The notes beneath the pieces were generated by a model. It was not told where the DNA came from, ran no database searches, and saw only the letters and a program-made list of their open reading frames with translations. Shown piece by piece: positions 1 through 7,610 of a stretch of DNA of 64,000 nucleotides (position 1 is its first letter; every line of letters starts with the position of its first letter). Location of the stretch: contig NZ_JADWPD010000026.1 in NCBI RefSeq assembly GCF_017308975.1, forward strand, positions 62,001 through 126,000, in the 5' to 3' direction. This DNA comes from Amycolatopsis sp. MtRt-6 (GTDB taxonomy: Bacteria > Actinomycetota > Actinomycetes > Mycobacteriales > Pseudonocardiaceae). A program made the translations under genes and the position numbers.

Positions 1-1
1 C

Positions 2-226
2 GACGTGATGGCCGCGGTGGAACGGCTGCGTGCCCAGGTGCGCTCGCAGCGGCACCCGGTCGCCGTGGCCGACGTCCACCGCGAGCTGGACGAGCTGGGC
101 TGGCGGGTGGCCCAGCACCTCGGCGCCTCGGGCTTCCTGGCCACCTCGCCCGCGCGGTCGCTCTACGTCTCGGCCCTGGTGGCCGGCACCTGGGTGGACC
201 GGGAACCGGAAGGAGAACCGGCATGA
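2..226 (+). CDS. C-terminal fragment of an acyl-CoA dehydrogenase-like protein (partial)
   Basis: An open frame runs in from the left edge and stops at 224-226. The visible 74 residues are helical and charged, and include a stretch ending LGASGFLATSPARSLY. Its length and the LGASG...SP...LY pattern recall the C-terminal helical bundle of acyl-CoA dehydrogenases, where such a helix precedes the end of the chain; this is a weak resemblance and not an identification. The stop overlaps the start of the next gene by four bases (ATGA), so the two are almost certainly translated together. Two acyl-CoA dehydrogenase-like proteins in tandem would suggest a heterodimeric enzyme. The N-terminus lies outside the window. 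Confidence 0.45.
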   Translation, partial: DVMAAVERLRAQVRSQRHPVAVADVHRELDELGWRVAQHLGASGFLATSPARSLYVSALVAGTWVDREPEGEPA

Positions 227-1362
227 TCGAGCTGAGCGACCGCGTCCGCGCGGTCCGCGACCTGAGCCGCGAGGCGGCCGTGGACCTGCGGGCGCGGGCC
301 CTGGCCATCGACACCGACCCGGACGCGATGGAGGAGCACTACGGCTCGCCCGTGTTCGAAATGGTCCGGCAGGCCGACACACCACCGCGGTACCGCGAAT
401 CGCTGCCGTCGACACCGTTGCTGCGCGCGATGGAGCGCGGTTCGTGCCTGGAGAACGTGGCCGGGCTGATCGAGCTGGCCCGCGGCGACGTCGGCGCGAT
501 CCTGGCCTGCCCGTCACCCGGCCTGGCCGGGGTGTTCGTCGAGCTGCTCGGCACGCCCGAGCAGCAGGAGTGGTTCTTCACCCGGCTGCACGGCGGCCGC
601 CGCTGGTCGTTCTTCGCGATGACCGAAGAGGGTCGCGGCAACGACGCGACGGCGATGGAGACCCGCTTCGACCGCGACGGCGACGGCTGGCGCCTCACCG
701 GCGGCAAGTGCTACGTCGGCAACGCCGCCCGCGGCAGCGTCGGCGTGGTGTTCGGCCGCACCGGCCGCGGCGCGCTGTCGATCCGCGCGGCACTGGTCGA
801 GGTCCCCACGCCCGGCTGGCACGGCGAGAAGCTCGAGATGATCGGCCTGCGCGGCGCCTACATCAGCCGGCTGTCCTTTTCGGACGTCGCCATCCCCGCC
901 GGCCGGATGCTGGGCGACCACCTGCCGGCGACGCGGCGCGGGATCTTCGCCGCCATCACGACGTTCAACCACATGCGCGTCCGGATCGCCGCGTCCGCCG
1001 TGGGCACCGCCCTCGCCATGGTCGAGTACGTGCTGGAGCACCGCAAGAACGCCCCCGGCGGGCAGCTCGCCCTCGCCCGCGCCGAAGCGGGCCGCGAGCT
1101 GGTGTACGAGGCGGCGGCGCGGATCGACGGCGACCCCGAGCGCGGCTACCTCTCCAGCGCGGCCAAGCTCGGCGCGGTCGGCCTGGCGGTGGGGACGGCG
1201 CACTGGGCGTCGGCCGCGCTCGGCCCGGCCGGCCTGATCGAGCACCCGCTGCTGGAGAAGTGGACGCGGGACGTGCACGCGTTCGAGTTCATGGAGGGCA
1301 CCAGCAACATCCACCGCCTGCACGTGGCTCGCGGGTACCAGGCGGGAGACGCGGATGCCTGA
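223..1362 (+). CDS. Acyl-CoA/acyl-ACP dehydrogenase
   Basis: This 379-residue protein has the normal length of the acyl-CoA dehydrogenase family (FAD flavoproteins that oxidise an acyl thioester to the 2,3-enoyl form). The FAD/substrate-binding motif appears as FFAMTEEGRGND near residue 130, and the C-terminal signature as EFMEGTSNIHRLHVARGY near residue 350, in the place of the usual EGT/EGS-x-x-I-x-R. The ATG at 223 overlaps the upstream stop by four bases. The gene leads directly into a ketosynthase-like gene and an AcpS-ACP fusion, so the substrate may be an acyl group carried on that ACP rather than a free CoA ester (inference). The family assignment is firm; the substrate is unknown. 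It is distinct from the second dehydrogenase at 12838-13977. Confidence 0.88.
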   Translation: MIELSDRVRAVRDLSREAAVDLRARALAIDTDPDAMEEHYGSPVFEMVRQADTPPRYRESLPSTPLLRAMERGSCLENVAGLIELARGDVGAILACPSPGLAGVFVELLGTPEQQEWFFTRLHGGRRWSFFAMTEEGRGNDATAMETRFDRDGDGWRLTGGKCYVGNAARGSVGVVFGRTGRGALSIRAALVEVPTPGWHGEKLEMIGLRGAYISRLSFSDVAIPAGRMLGDHLPATRRGIFAAITTFNHMRVRIAASAVGTALAMVEYVLEHRKNAPGGQLALARAEAGRELVYEAAARIDGDPERGYLSSAAKLGAVGLAVGTAHWASAALGPAGLIEHPLLEKWTRDVHAFEFMEGTSNIHRLHVARGYQAGDADA

Positions 1363-2104
1363 CCTCGGGATCGACACGATCGCGTTCGCCGCGGCCCGCC
1401 GCGAGGAGTACGTGCCGCTGTCGTCGTTGCCCGGCGCCGCCGACCTGGTGCCGCCGGAGCGGCTGGCCGCCGCGGGGATCCCGGTGTCCCGCCTGATGGT
1501 CCGGATCCCGGAGGACGACGACGTCGACGTCAGCGCGCAGGTGCTCGCCGCCCTCGGGCCGCCGGTCGTCCCGCAGCCGCTGTTCTTCGTGCGGTCGGGT
1601 CCGCTGCGCGACCCGAACGTCGCGGCGCTGGCCGGGCTGGTGCACCGCAGCGGCTGGGCGGGCGAGGACGTCGGCCTGTCGCACCTCGACGAGCTCGGCG
1701 GCACGGCCGTCTTCGGCCTGCTGGAGTGGGCGGTCGAGAGCGAGGCGACGGCGGTGATCTGCGACGAGCCGCTGTTCGCCGACGCGGCGGGCGGCCACCC
1801 GCGGTTCGCGGCGGTCGGCCTGCGGCTGCGTCGTGGATCCGCCGCGCTGACGGTTTCCGGTTGCGGAGAAGGGAAACCGGCGCTCACGGGTACTCACCGG
1901 TTCACCGGGCGGGGCCCCTGCGACGCGTGGCTGGCGTTCTGCGCGGCACTGGCCGAAGGCGTGGTCGCCGACGGGGACCGAGTCCTGCTGCACACGCGCG
2001 GGCCGCTGCGTGAGGGCTGGCTTTCGCTGCGCGCGGTGGACGTCTCCGCGGTCCGGCTGGTCCCCGCGGCCACGGCGAGCTTGCTCGGGGGGCGGAGTGG
2101 ATGA
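1355..2104 (+). CDS. Unrecognised protein, possibly a degenerate thiolase/KAS III-like fold
   Basis: This 249-residue protein starts eight bases inside the preceding gene (ATG at 1355) and ends in a four-base overlap with the AcpS-ACP gene, so it is translationally coupled on both sides. The N-terminus (GIDTIAFAAARREEYVPLSSL) and the later pattern of small-residue-rich strands faintly recall the N-terminal half of KAS III/thiolase-fold enzymes. I find no convincing active-site cysteine, histidine or asparagine, and the length is about three quarters of a KAS III. A non-catalytic partner or chain-length-factor-like role is possible. I do not recognise the family with confidence. The context (dehydrogenase before, ACP after) points to work on an ACP-bound acyl group. 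Confidence 0.7.
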   Translation: MPDLGIDTIAFAAARREEYVPLSSLPGAADLVPPERLAAAGIPVSRLMVRIPEDDDVDVSAQVLAALGPPVVPQPLFFVRSGPLRDPNVAALAGLVHRSGWAGEDVGLSHLDELGGTAVFGLLEWAVESEATAVICDEPLFADAAGGHPRFAAVGLRLRRGSAALTVSGCGEGKPALTGTHRFTGRGPCDAWLAFCAALAEGVVADGDRVLLHTRGPLREGWLSLRAVDVSAVRLVPAATASLLGGRSG

Positions 2105-2763
2105 GAATCGGCGTGGACCTGATGTCGATCCCGCGGTTCGCGGAGGTCGCGGCGCACCACCGGTACCGGACGCTGGTCTTCACGCCGGTGGAGCTGGAGC
2201 AGGCCGCCCGGATGGGTGCCGAACGGTCCCTGGAACGGCTGGCCGGGCGGTTTTCCGTCAAGGAGGCCACGTGCAAGATGCTGGGCCGTGGTTTCGGCCA
2301 GGGCCTGCGCTGGCGTGACATCGAGGTCACCAACGACGACTGGGGAGCGCCGCTGGTGACACTGGGCGGCGGCGCGGCGGAGATCGCGGAGGAAGCGGGC
2401 CTGGAGGAGATCGTGGTGACGTTGAGCCACCAGGCGGACCTGGTGGTCGCGGTCGCGGCGGCGGGGTGCGCCCGTCCGCCCCGCCCGTTCCGCCGCGCGG
2501 CGGAACCTGCTTCGGCCGCACCGGTCCCGGCCCGCTTCGACGAGCTGGCGGCCTTGGCGGCCGACTTGTTCGCGGTCCCCGCCGGCGAGGTGGCCACGGC
2601 GACGTCGTTCGCGGGCGACCTGGGTGTCACGTCGGTGGTGGTGATCGAGCTGCTCGCCCGGATCGAGCACCGGTACGGCATCCGGATCCCGGAGGCCGGC
2701 ATCTACCGGATGACCGATCTGCGGCGCACCTACGGCGTGGTCGCCGAGGCGGCCGGCTGGTAG
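2101..2763 (+). CDS. Holo-ACP synthase fused to an acyl carrier protein
   Basis: The first 125 or so residues are an AcpS-type 4'-phosphopantetheinyl transferase: GVDLMSI (residues 4-10, metal-binding Asp6) and F-S-x-K-E-A-x-x-K (51-59). A linker rich in Ala and Pro (about 126-140) leads to an ACP-like four-helix domain (about 143-220) with the site D-L-G-V-T-S-V, placing the pantetheine on Ser178; Thr replaces the usual Asp before that Ser. AcpS proteins are normally single domains of about 120-130 residues, so this is a genuine fusion and the transferase may arm its own carrier domain. The ATG at 2101 overlaps the upstream stop (ATGA). The gene ends its operon and is followed by a strong hairpin. 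The family calls are firm; self-modification is an inference. Confidence 0.88.
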   Translation: MRIGVDLMSIPRFAEVAAHHRYRTLVFTPVELEQAARMGAERSLERLAGRFSVKEATCKMLGRGFGQGLRWRDIEVTNDDWGAPLVTLGGGAAEIAEEAGLEEIVVTLSHQADLVVAVAAAGCARPPRPFRRAAEPASAAPVPARFDELAALAADLFAVPAGEVATATSFAGDLGVTSVVVIELLARIEHRYGIRIPEAGIYRMTDLRRTYGVVAEAAGW

Positions 2764-2771
2764 GGCGGGCA

Positions 2772-2811
2772 GCGAGAAGGGGCCTTCCGCAAGCGCAAGG
2801 CCCCTTCTCGC
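2772..2811 (+). terminator. Perfect 15-bp hairpin after the AcpS-ACP gene
   Basis: Arms 2772-2786 and 2797-2811 are exact reverse complements (GCGAGAAGGGGCCTT) with a 10-base loop, eight bases after the stop codon. There is no U-tract, as is usual in actinomycetes. It probably ends the 5' operon. Confidence 0.85.
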
Positions 2812-2850
2812 CAGTGAGTGTCGCTCGAGGACCTGGCTGGGCGCGGCCAA

Positions 2851-2935
2851 GCGCCCCAATGTGGCCTTCGGTGCGTTGGACGCACCCAAGGTGGCCTTCG
2901 GTGCGTTGAGCGCAACCAAGGCCACATTGGGGCGC
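2851..2935. repeat. Intergenic repeat with 30-bp period and 18-bp inverted ends
   Basis: Two tandem units of 30 bp (about 2860-2889 and 2890-2919) share GTGGCCTTCGGTGCGTTG. They are bracketed by a perfect 18-bp inverted repeat (2851-2868 and 2918-2935, beginning GCGCCCCAATGTGG). The block lies between two convergent genes. A partial copy of the core GCGCCCCAAGGTGGCCTTCG occurs at 47289-47311, so this is a dispersed repeat family and not a simple terminator, although it can form a stem. Confidence 0.8.
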
Positions 2936-2955
2936 TGGGGAGCCGGGGTCGCGGA

Positions 2956-3939
2956 TCAAGCCAGCGTGAAGCGGGCGGCCGCCTGCACCCCGGCCTGGAA
3001 GCGCGACACCGCGTCCAGGTTCTGCAGCATCGCGGCGATGTGCCGGCGGCAGGTCCGCACCGACATCCCCAGCCGGCGCGCCACGACCTCGTCCGTCAGG
3101 CCCTGGGCCATCAGCCGGGCGATCGTCTGCTGCAGGTCGTGGGCGATCTCGCCGCTGTAGCCCTGGTCCTCGGCCGAAAACGGCGTCGCGCCGTCCCACA
3201 GCTGGTCGAACAGGCCCAGCAGGAACCGCACCATGCCCTGGTCGCGCACGCGGCGGGCCGACAGCTCGGCGACGTCCAGGGTCACCGCCAGCGACCGGTC
3301 GAAGACCACCGCCGCCTCCGGTACCCGGCTCAGCGTGCGGATCTGCGCCCCGCGGCCCGCGAGCTGCGTCAACCGGGCGCGGGCCGCGTACCCCGCGCGG
3401 CTGCGGTGCGGGCACACCACCCGCACGCCGACGCCGTCGCCCAGTACCGCGCAGCACGCGTCCAGCAGCTCGTCGACCAGGTCGTCGGCCGCCTCGCCCG
3501 GGTGCAGCACCACCAGCTCGTCGCGGCAGACCTCGGCCGCCAGCTTCACCAGGCCGCGGATCTCGGCGACGCCCTCCAGGCGGTCGAGCGTGCCCGCGGC
3601 GCCCGCCGGGGCGCGGGTGATGCCGTCGATGCGCTCGCGCAGCCGGTCGGCCAGCTCGCGCCGCTCGTACATCGCGCGCTCCAGCGGCGTCACGACGAGC
3701 TCCGCGGCCGCCGCGGGCTCGCGCGGGACGAAGCCGTCGGCGACCGCCCGCAGCAGCTGCAGCTCGACCAGCCGGGCCGCGGCCGCCCGGACCGTGTCCG
3801 CGGGCAGGCCGAGGTGCGCCGCGGCGGTGTCCACCGACGAAATCCGGCCGCAGCGGGCCGCGTAGCGGTACAGCTCGGCTTCGGGGTCGGGCTCGGGCAC
3901 GGAGAACGCCCCGAGCGGCGGAAGAGTGGCCGTCGACAT
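2956..3939 (-). CDS. LuxR-type transcriptional regulator
   Basis: This 327-residue protein carries a LuxR/NarL-type helix-turn-helix near its C-terminus (about residues 265-310; DEVVARRLGMSVRTCRRHI). The N-terminal part has a winged-helix-like segment (about 20-75) and a middle domain resembling the TrmB/phospholipase-D-like sensor region seen in streptomycete LuxR proteins of this size. I choose the ATG at 3939 because GGGAGG lies six bases ahead of it; a longer open frame to 4143 lacks a comparable site and would overlap the ACP gene. It is divergent from the ACP/ligase operon, with 184 bp between them, and probably controls that operon, itself, or the wider PKS cluster (inference). The signal sensed is unknown. 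Confidence 0.88.
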   Translation of the reverse strand: MSTATLPPLGAFSVPEPDPEAELYRYAARCGRISSVDTAAAHLGLPADTVRAAAARLVELQLLRAVADGFVPREPAAAAELVVTPLERAMYERRELADRLRERIDGITRAPAGAAGTLDRLEGVAEIRGLVKLAAEVCRDELVVLHPGEAADDLVDELLDACCAVLGDGVGVRVVCPHRSRAGYAARARLTQLAGRGAQIRTLSRVPEAAVVFDRSLAVTLDVAELSARRVRDQGMVRFLLGLFDQLWDGATPFSAEDQGYSGEIAHDLQQTIARLMAQGLTDEVVARRLGMSVRTCRRHIAAMLQNLDAVSRFQAGVQAAARFTLA

Positions 3940-4123
3940 CGTGCCTCCCAGGAAATCCGGCTTCTGCGGCTTCCACCGTCGCAGCCGGGCTTCTCGGCCC
4001 GCTCTCATGCTGCTCTCGCCCGGCGGTGGCCGGATGAGAGCGCGGTGATGGCCCGGTGATTCCGGCCGGTGGTGTCCTCGGGAGGACCACGGTTGACCGC
4101 CGAAAGCGAAACAGGGTGACGCA
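3940..4123. promoter_or_regulatory. Divergent promoter region between luxR-type gene and ACP operon
   Basis: These 184 bp separate two divergently transcribed genes and must hold both promoters. A perfect short palindrome, GTCCTC-GG-GAGGAC, sits at 4074-4087, a plausible operator for the adjacent regulator. The ACP ribosome-binding site is AGGGTGA just before 4124. I cannot assign -10/-35 boxes with confidence. Confidence 0.5.
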
Positions 4124-4390
4124 ATGTCCGACACACTCCCCATCCCGCAAGGGTTCCTCGAGATCCTGATCGCGCACCTGCCCTACGCGCTCGGGGACCG
4201 GATCGCCGAGGACGACGACCTCGCCGCGCTCGGGCTCGACTCGATGGGCGTCGTGCAGCTCGTCACCGACCTGGAGGAGACCTTCGGGTTCGAGCTGCCC
4301 GACGAGCTGCTCACCGAGGACACCTTCGCCACCGCGGGCAGCCTGTGGACCGCCGTCGCGGAGTTCGTCCCGGAGCCCGCCGATGTCTGA
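4124..4390 (+). CDS. Free-standing acyl carrier protein
   Basis: This 88-residue discrete ACP has the classical phosphopantetheine site G-L-D-S-M-G with Ser40. The start at 4124 is preceded by AGGGTGA. Its stop overlaps the ligase start by eight bases, so carrier and ligase are made together and very probably work as a pair: the ligase adenylates an acid and loads it on Ser40. Together with the PLP decarboxylase at 37050 the set looks like the ligase/ACP/decarboxylase trio of exosortase-A loci, in which an amino acid is thought to be decarboxylated while tethered (inference from family resemblance). Confidence 0.93.
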   Translation: MSDTLPIPQGFLEILIAHLPYALGDRIAEDDDLAALGLDSMGVVQLVTDLEETFGFELPDELLTEDTFATAGSLWTAVAEFVPEPADV

Positions 4391-5915
4391 GGCCGCCGCC
4401 CCGGTGCGGCTCGACGCGCTCCTCACCCGCGGCGCGCCCGGCGATCCCGCCCTGACCTACAAGGACCGGACACTGACCTACGGCGAGCTGGCCGACCAGG
4501 TGAGCCGCGTAGTCCGCGGCCTGCACCGGCTCGGCGTCCGCCGCGGCGACCGGGTGGCGGTGTACGCCGAGAAGCGCCTGGAAACCGTCGTCGCGCTGTT
4601 CGCCGCCGCGGCCGCCGGCGCGGTCCTGGTGCCGCTGAACCCGCTCTTCAAGGCCCGGCACCTCGCCCACGTCGCCGCCGACTGCACGCCGAAGGTGGTG
4701 TTCACGACCGCCGAGCGGCTCGCGACGGTCCGCGAGGCGGTGCCGGAACCGGCTCCGGTCGTGGTCTTCGGCGAACCCGCGTGGGACGCGTTGACCGCGG
4801 CCGGACCGGAAGCGGTCCCGAGCGCGGTGATCGACCAGGACCCGGCCGCCATCATGTACACCTCCGGCAGCACCGGCGGCCCCAAGGGCGTCGTGCTCTC
4901 CCACCGCAACCTGCTCGCCGGCGCCGCGAGCGTCGCGGAGTACCTCGGCCACACGCGCGACGACGTCGTGCTCGCCGCGCTGCCGCTGAGCTTCGACGCG
5001 GGCTTCAGCCAGCTCACCACCGCGTTCGCCGCCGGCGCGCACGTCGTGCTCGTGAACTACCTGCTGCCGAAGGAAATCGTCCGGCTCTGCGCCCGGCACG
5101 GCGTCACCGCGCTCACCTGCGTGCCGCCGCTGTGGCTGCAGCTGGTCACCCAGGAGTGGCCCGCCGAGGCGACCACGCGGCTGCGGTACTTCGCCAACAC
5201 CGGTGGCCGCATGCCCCGCGCCACGCTGACGCGGCTGCGCGAGATTTTCCCGCAGGCGCAGCCGTTCCTGATGTACGGCCTCACCGAGGCGTTCCGCTCC
5301 ACCTACCTCGACCCGGCGGAGGCCGACCGCCGTCCCGGCTCGATCGGGAAGGCGATCCCGAACGCCGAAGTCCTCGTGCTGCGCCCCGACGGCTCGCCCT
5401 GCCGTCCCGGCGAGCACGGCGAGCTGGTGCACCGCGGCGCGCTCGTGGCCCTCGGCTACTGGAACGACCCCGGGCGCACGGCGGAGCGCTTCCGCCCGGT
5501 GCCGGGCCCGGACGGCCTGGTGCGGCCGGAGATCGCCGTGTGGTCGGGCGACACCGTCTACCGCGACGAGGAGGGGTTCCTCTACTTCGTCGGCCGCGTC
5601 GACGAGATGATCAAGACGTCGGGCTACCGCGTCAGCCCCGCCGAAGTCGAAGAGGCCGCCTACGCCACCGGCCTGGTGGGGGAGGCGGCCGCGTTCGGCG
5701 TGCCGGATCCCGCGCTGGGCCACCGGATCGTGCTGGCGGTCGCGCCCGAAGGGGACGCCGAGGCGATTTCCCGGGCGCTGGCGAAGGAACTGCCCGCGTA
5801 CATGCTGCCGCGGCGGATCGAGGTGCTGCCAAAGCTGCCCCGGTCGGTCAACGGCAAGTTCGACCGCGTCGCGCTGCGCGAATCGCTGACCGCGGTGCCC
5901 GCCGTCCCCGAATGA
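4383..5915 (+). CDS. AMP-forming acyl (aminoacyl)-ACP ligase
   Basis: This 510-residue ANL-superfamily adenylating enzyme is of normal length. Visible motifs are the P-loop-like A3 (YTSGSTGGPKG, about residue 159), YGLTE (about 299), SGDTVYRDEEGFLYFVGR with DEMIKTSGYRVSPAEVE (A7-A8, about 390-425), and the A10 lysine in SVNGKFDR (Lys492). Overall spacing and phrases such as VPLNPLFKARHLAHV closely match what I recall of the exosortase-A-associated acyl-CoA ligase family (TIGR03098) rather than fatty-acid ligases. It overlaps the ACP gene by eight bases, which argues for an ACP-loading role. The substrate cannot be read from the sequence; an amino acid such as glutamate is suggested by the cognate decarboxylase (inference). 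Confidence 0.9.
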   Translation: MSEAAAPVRLDALLTRGAPGDPALTYKDRTLTYGELADQVSRVVRGLHRLGVRRGDRVAVYAEKRLETVVALFAAAAAGAVLVPLNPLFKARHLAHVAADCTPKVVFTTAERLATVREAVPEPAPVVVFGEPAWDALTAAGPEAVPSAVIDQDPAAIMYTSGSTGGPKGVVLSHRNLLAGAASVAEYLGHTRDDVVLAALPLSFDAGFSQLTTAFAAGAHVVLVNYLLPKEIVRLCARHGVTALTCVPPLWLQLVTQEWPAEATTRLRYFANTGGRMPRATLTRLREIFPQAQPFLMYGLTEAFRSTYLDPAEADRRPGSIGKAIPNAEVLVLRPDGSPCRPGEHGELVHRGALVALGYWNDPGRTAERFRPVPGPDGLVRPEIAVWSGDTVYRDEEGFLYFVGRVDEMIKTSGYRVSPAEVEEAAYATGLVGEAAAFGVPDPALGHRIVLAVAPEGDAEAISRALAKELPAYMLPRRIEVLPKLPRSVNGKFDRVALRESLTAVPAVPE

Positions 5916-6003
5916 CGGCAGTTTCCTGCCACCGCGGGAGCCCGCCGCTCCCGCCGTCCTCGTGCGACAGTCCGAAAGCCGTGAACCGCAAGGAGCGATC
6001 CCC

Positions 6004-6843
6004 ATGTTGCAAGCAATCGACCTCCGGAAACGCTATGACGAAGTGCAGGCCCTCGACGGCTTCAGCCTCGAGGTCGCCGCGGGCGAGATCGTCGGGCTGG
6101 TCGGCCACAACGGCGCCGGCAAGACCACGTTCGTCGAGATGGTGTCCGGGCTGCTGCGCCCGGACAGCGGCACGGTGCTCGTCGACGGCGAGTCGCCGAC
6201 GCGCGCCCGCGACCGCATCGGCATCTCCCCGCAGCACATCGCGCTCTACCGCCCGCTGACCGTGCGCGAGCACCTGGAGCTCTACGGCCGCCTCGCCGGC
6301 CTGCGCCGGGCCGCACTGCGCTCGGCGATCGACGACCTCACGGCCGCGCTGCGGCTGGAGACCTTCCTGAACCGCACCTGCGGCCTGCTCTCGGGCGGCC
6401 AGCAGCGGCGGGCGCAGGCCGCGACGGCGCTGGTGCACCGGCCGGCGCTGCTGCTGCTCGACGAGCCGACCGCCGGTGCCGACCCCGAGACCCGTCAGGC
6501 GCTGCTCGACGTGGTCAAGCAACGAGCAGGCGAGGGAGCCGCAGTGGTCTACACCACCCACTACCTGACCGAACTGACCGACCTGCAGGCCACGATCGCG
6601 GTGGCCGCCGAAGGCCGGGTGATCGCGCGCGGCGGCGCGGACGAGCTGCTGTCGGGCCTGCCCGGCGAGGTCCGCGTGCGCACCGCCGACGACGAGGTGG
6701 CCGTCTCGACCACCGACCCCACGGGCACGCTGCTGGAGCTGCTGCCCACGGTGACGCGGCCGGTCGAGTCCGTCGAGCTGCGCAACCCCAGCCTGGACGA
6801 CCTCTACCACTCCCTGGCGGTGACCGATGTCGACGCGCGCTGA
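6004..6843 (+). CDS. ABC-2 type exporter ATP-binding protein (DrrA-like)
   Basis: This 279-residue ATPase has a Walker A GHNGAGKTT (residues 34-42), the ABC signature LSGGQQRR (about 130) and Walker B LLLLDEPTAG (about 150), with H-loop TTHY. Size and sequence fit the DrrA/CcmA class that pairs with a six-helix ABC-2 permease. I choose ATG 6004, with AAGGAG six bases upstream, over an earlier GTG. It overlaps the permease gene by 17 bases. Position inside the PKS cluster, between the starter ligase and the KS-ACP gene, suggests export of the product or self-resistance (inference). Confidence 0.92.
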   Translation: MLQAIDLRKRYDEVQALDGFSLEVAAGEIVGLVGHNGAGKTTFVEMVSGLLRPDSGTVLVDGESPTRARDRIGISPQHIALYRPLTVREHLELYGRLAGLRRAALRSAIDDLTAALRLETFLNRTCGLLSGGQQRRAQAATALVHRPALLLLDEPTAGADPETRQALLDVVKQRAGEGAAVVYTTHYLTELTDLQATIAVAAEGRVIARGGADELLSGLPGEVRVRTADDEVAVSTTDPTGTLLELLPTVTRPVESVELRNPSLDDLYHSLAVTDVDAR

Positions 6844-7588
6844 CTCCCTGTCCCGGGCCGGTGCCCTCGTCCGCTACAACGCGATCCTGCGCCTGCGCGA
6901 CCCGTCGCAGCTGATCAGCTACCTGATCACGCCGATGATCTTCATGGTGCTGTTCCAGCCGCTGTACGTGAAGGCGCTGGGCAGCGGCGCGGTCGAGGCC
7001 GTCACCGGGCAGTTGGTGATGTTCTCGGTGTTCGCGATGGCGATCGTGGGCAACGCGATCTTCGTCGAACGCGAGTGGCGCACGTGGGACCGGCTGCGGG
7101 CCAGCCGCGCCGCCCGCGCGGAACTGCTGATCGGCAAGGCGGTCCCGGTGTTCGTCGTGCTGCTGATCCAGCAGGGCGTGCTCATCATCTACGGCTGGCT
7201 CGTCGTGGGCATGCCGTTCCCGGTGTCGCCCGGCCTGGTGTTCGCGGCGATGTGCCTGTGGGGCTTCATGCTGCTGGCCATGGGCGCCGCACTGTCCACT
7301 GTGGTCCGCAGCCGCGGCGACCTGATCGTCGCCGTCGACCTCGGCGCGATCACGATCAGCTCGCTGGGCGGCTCGCTGCTGCCGGTGTCGCTGATGCCGT
7401 CGTGGGCGCAGGCGATCGCGCCGTTCTCCCCGGGCTACTGGGGGCTGTCGCTGATCCGCGCGGCCGTGGCCGGCAACGCCGACGCGATGCTGCGCCCGGG
7501 GCTGATCGTGCTCGGGATCGGGCTCGCCACGGGCGCGTTCGCCACCTACCGGCTGGCCCACGGCTGGGGCCGCAGCCACCTGCTCTGA
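6827..7588 (+). CDS. ABC-2 type exporter permease (DrrB-like)
   Basis: This 253-residue membrane protein has about six hydrophobic segments and the ABC-2 permease pattern: a charged N-terminus (residues 1-25), a first helix around LISYLITPMIFMVLF, and a late GxLLPVSLMPSWAQAIAPFSPGYW segment typical of the family. The start codon (ATG, 6827) lies inside the ATPase gene, so the two are coupled and form the exporter. It is probably the efflux pump for the polyketide. The specificity is not predictable from sequence. Confidence 0.92.
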   Translation: MSTRADSLSRAGALVRYNAILRLRDPSQLISYLITPMIFMVLFQPLYVKALGSGAVEAVTGQLVMFSVFAMAIVGNAIFVEREWRTWDRLRASRAARAELLIGKAVPVFVVLLIQQGVLIIYGWLVVGMPFPVSPGLVFAAMCLWGFMLLAMGAALSTVVRSRGDLIVAVDLGAITISSLGGSLLPVSLMPSWAQAIAPFSPGYWGLSLIRAAVAGNADAMLRPGLIVLGIGLATGAFATYRLAHGWGRSHLL

Positions 7589-7610
7589 CCGACCGGAGAA
7601 AGGACCTGCC

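Noticed and set aside
30..1496. Plus-strand open frame of 488 codons overlapping the first dehydrogenase
   Set aside because: Arg/Pro-rich shadow in another frame; the 223-1362 frame has clear acyl-CoA dehydrogenase motifs.
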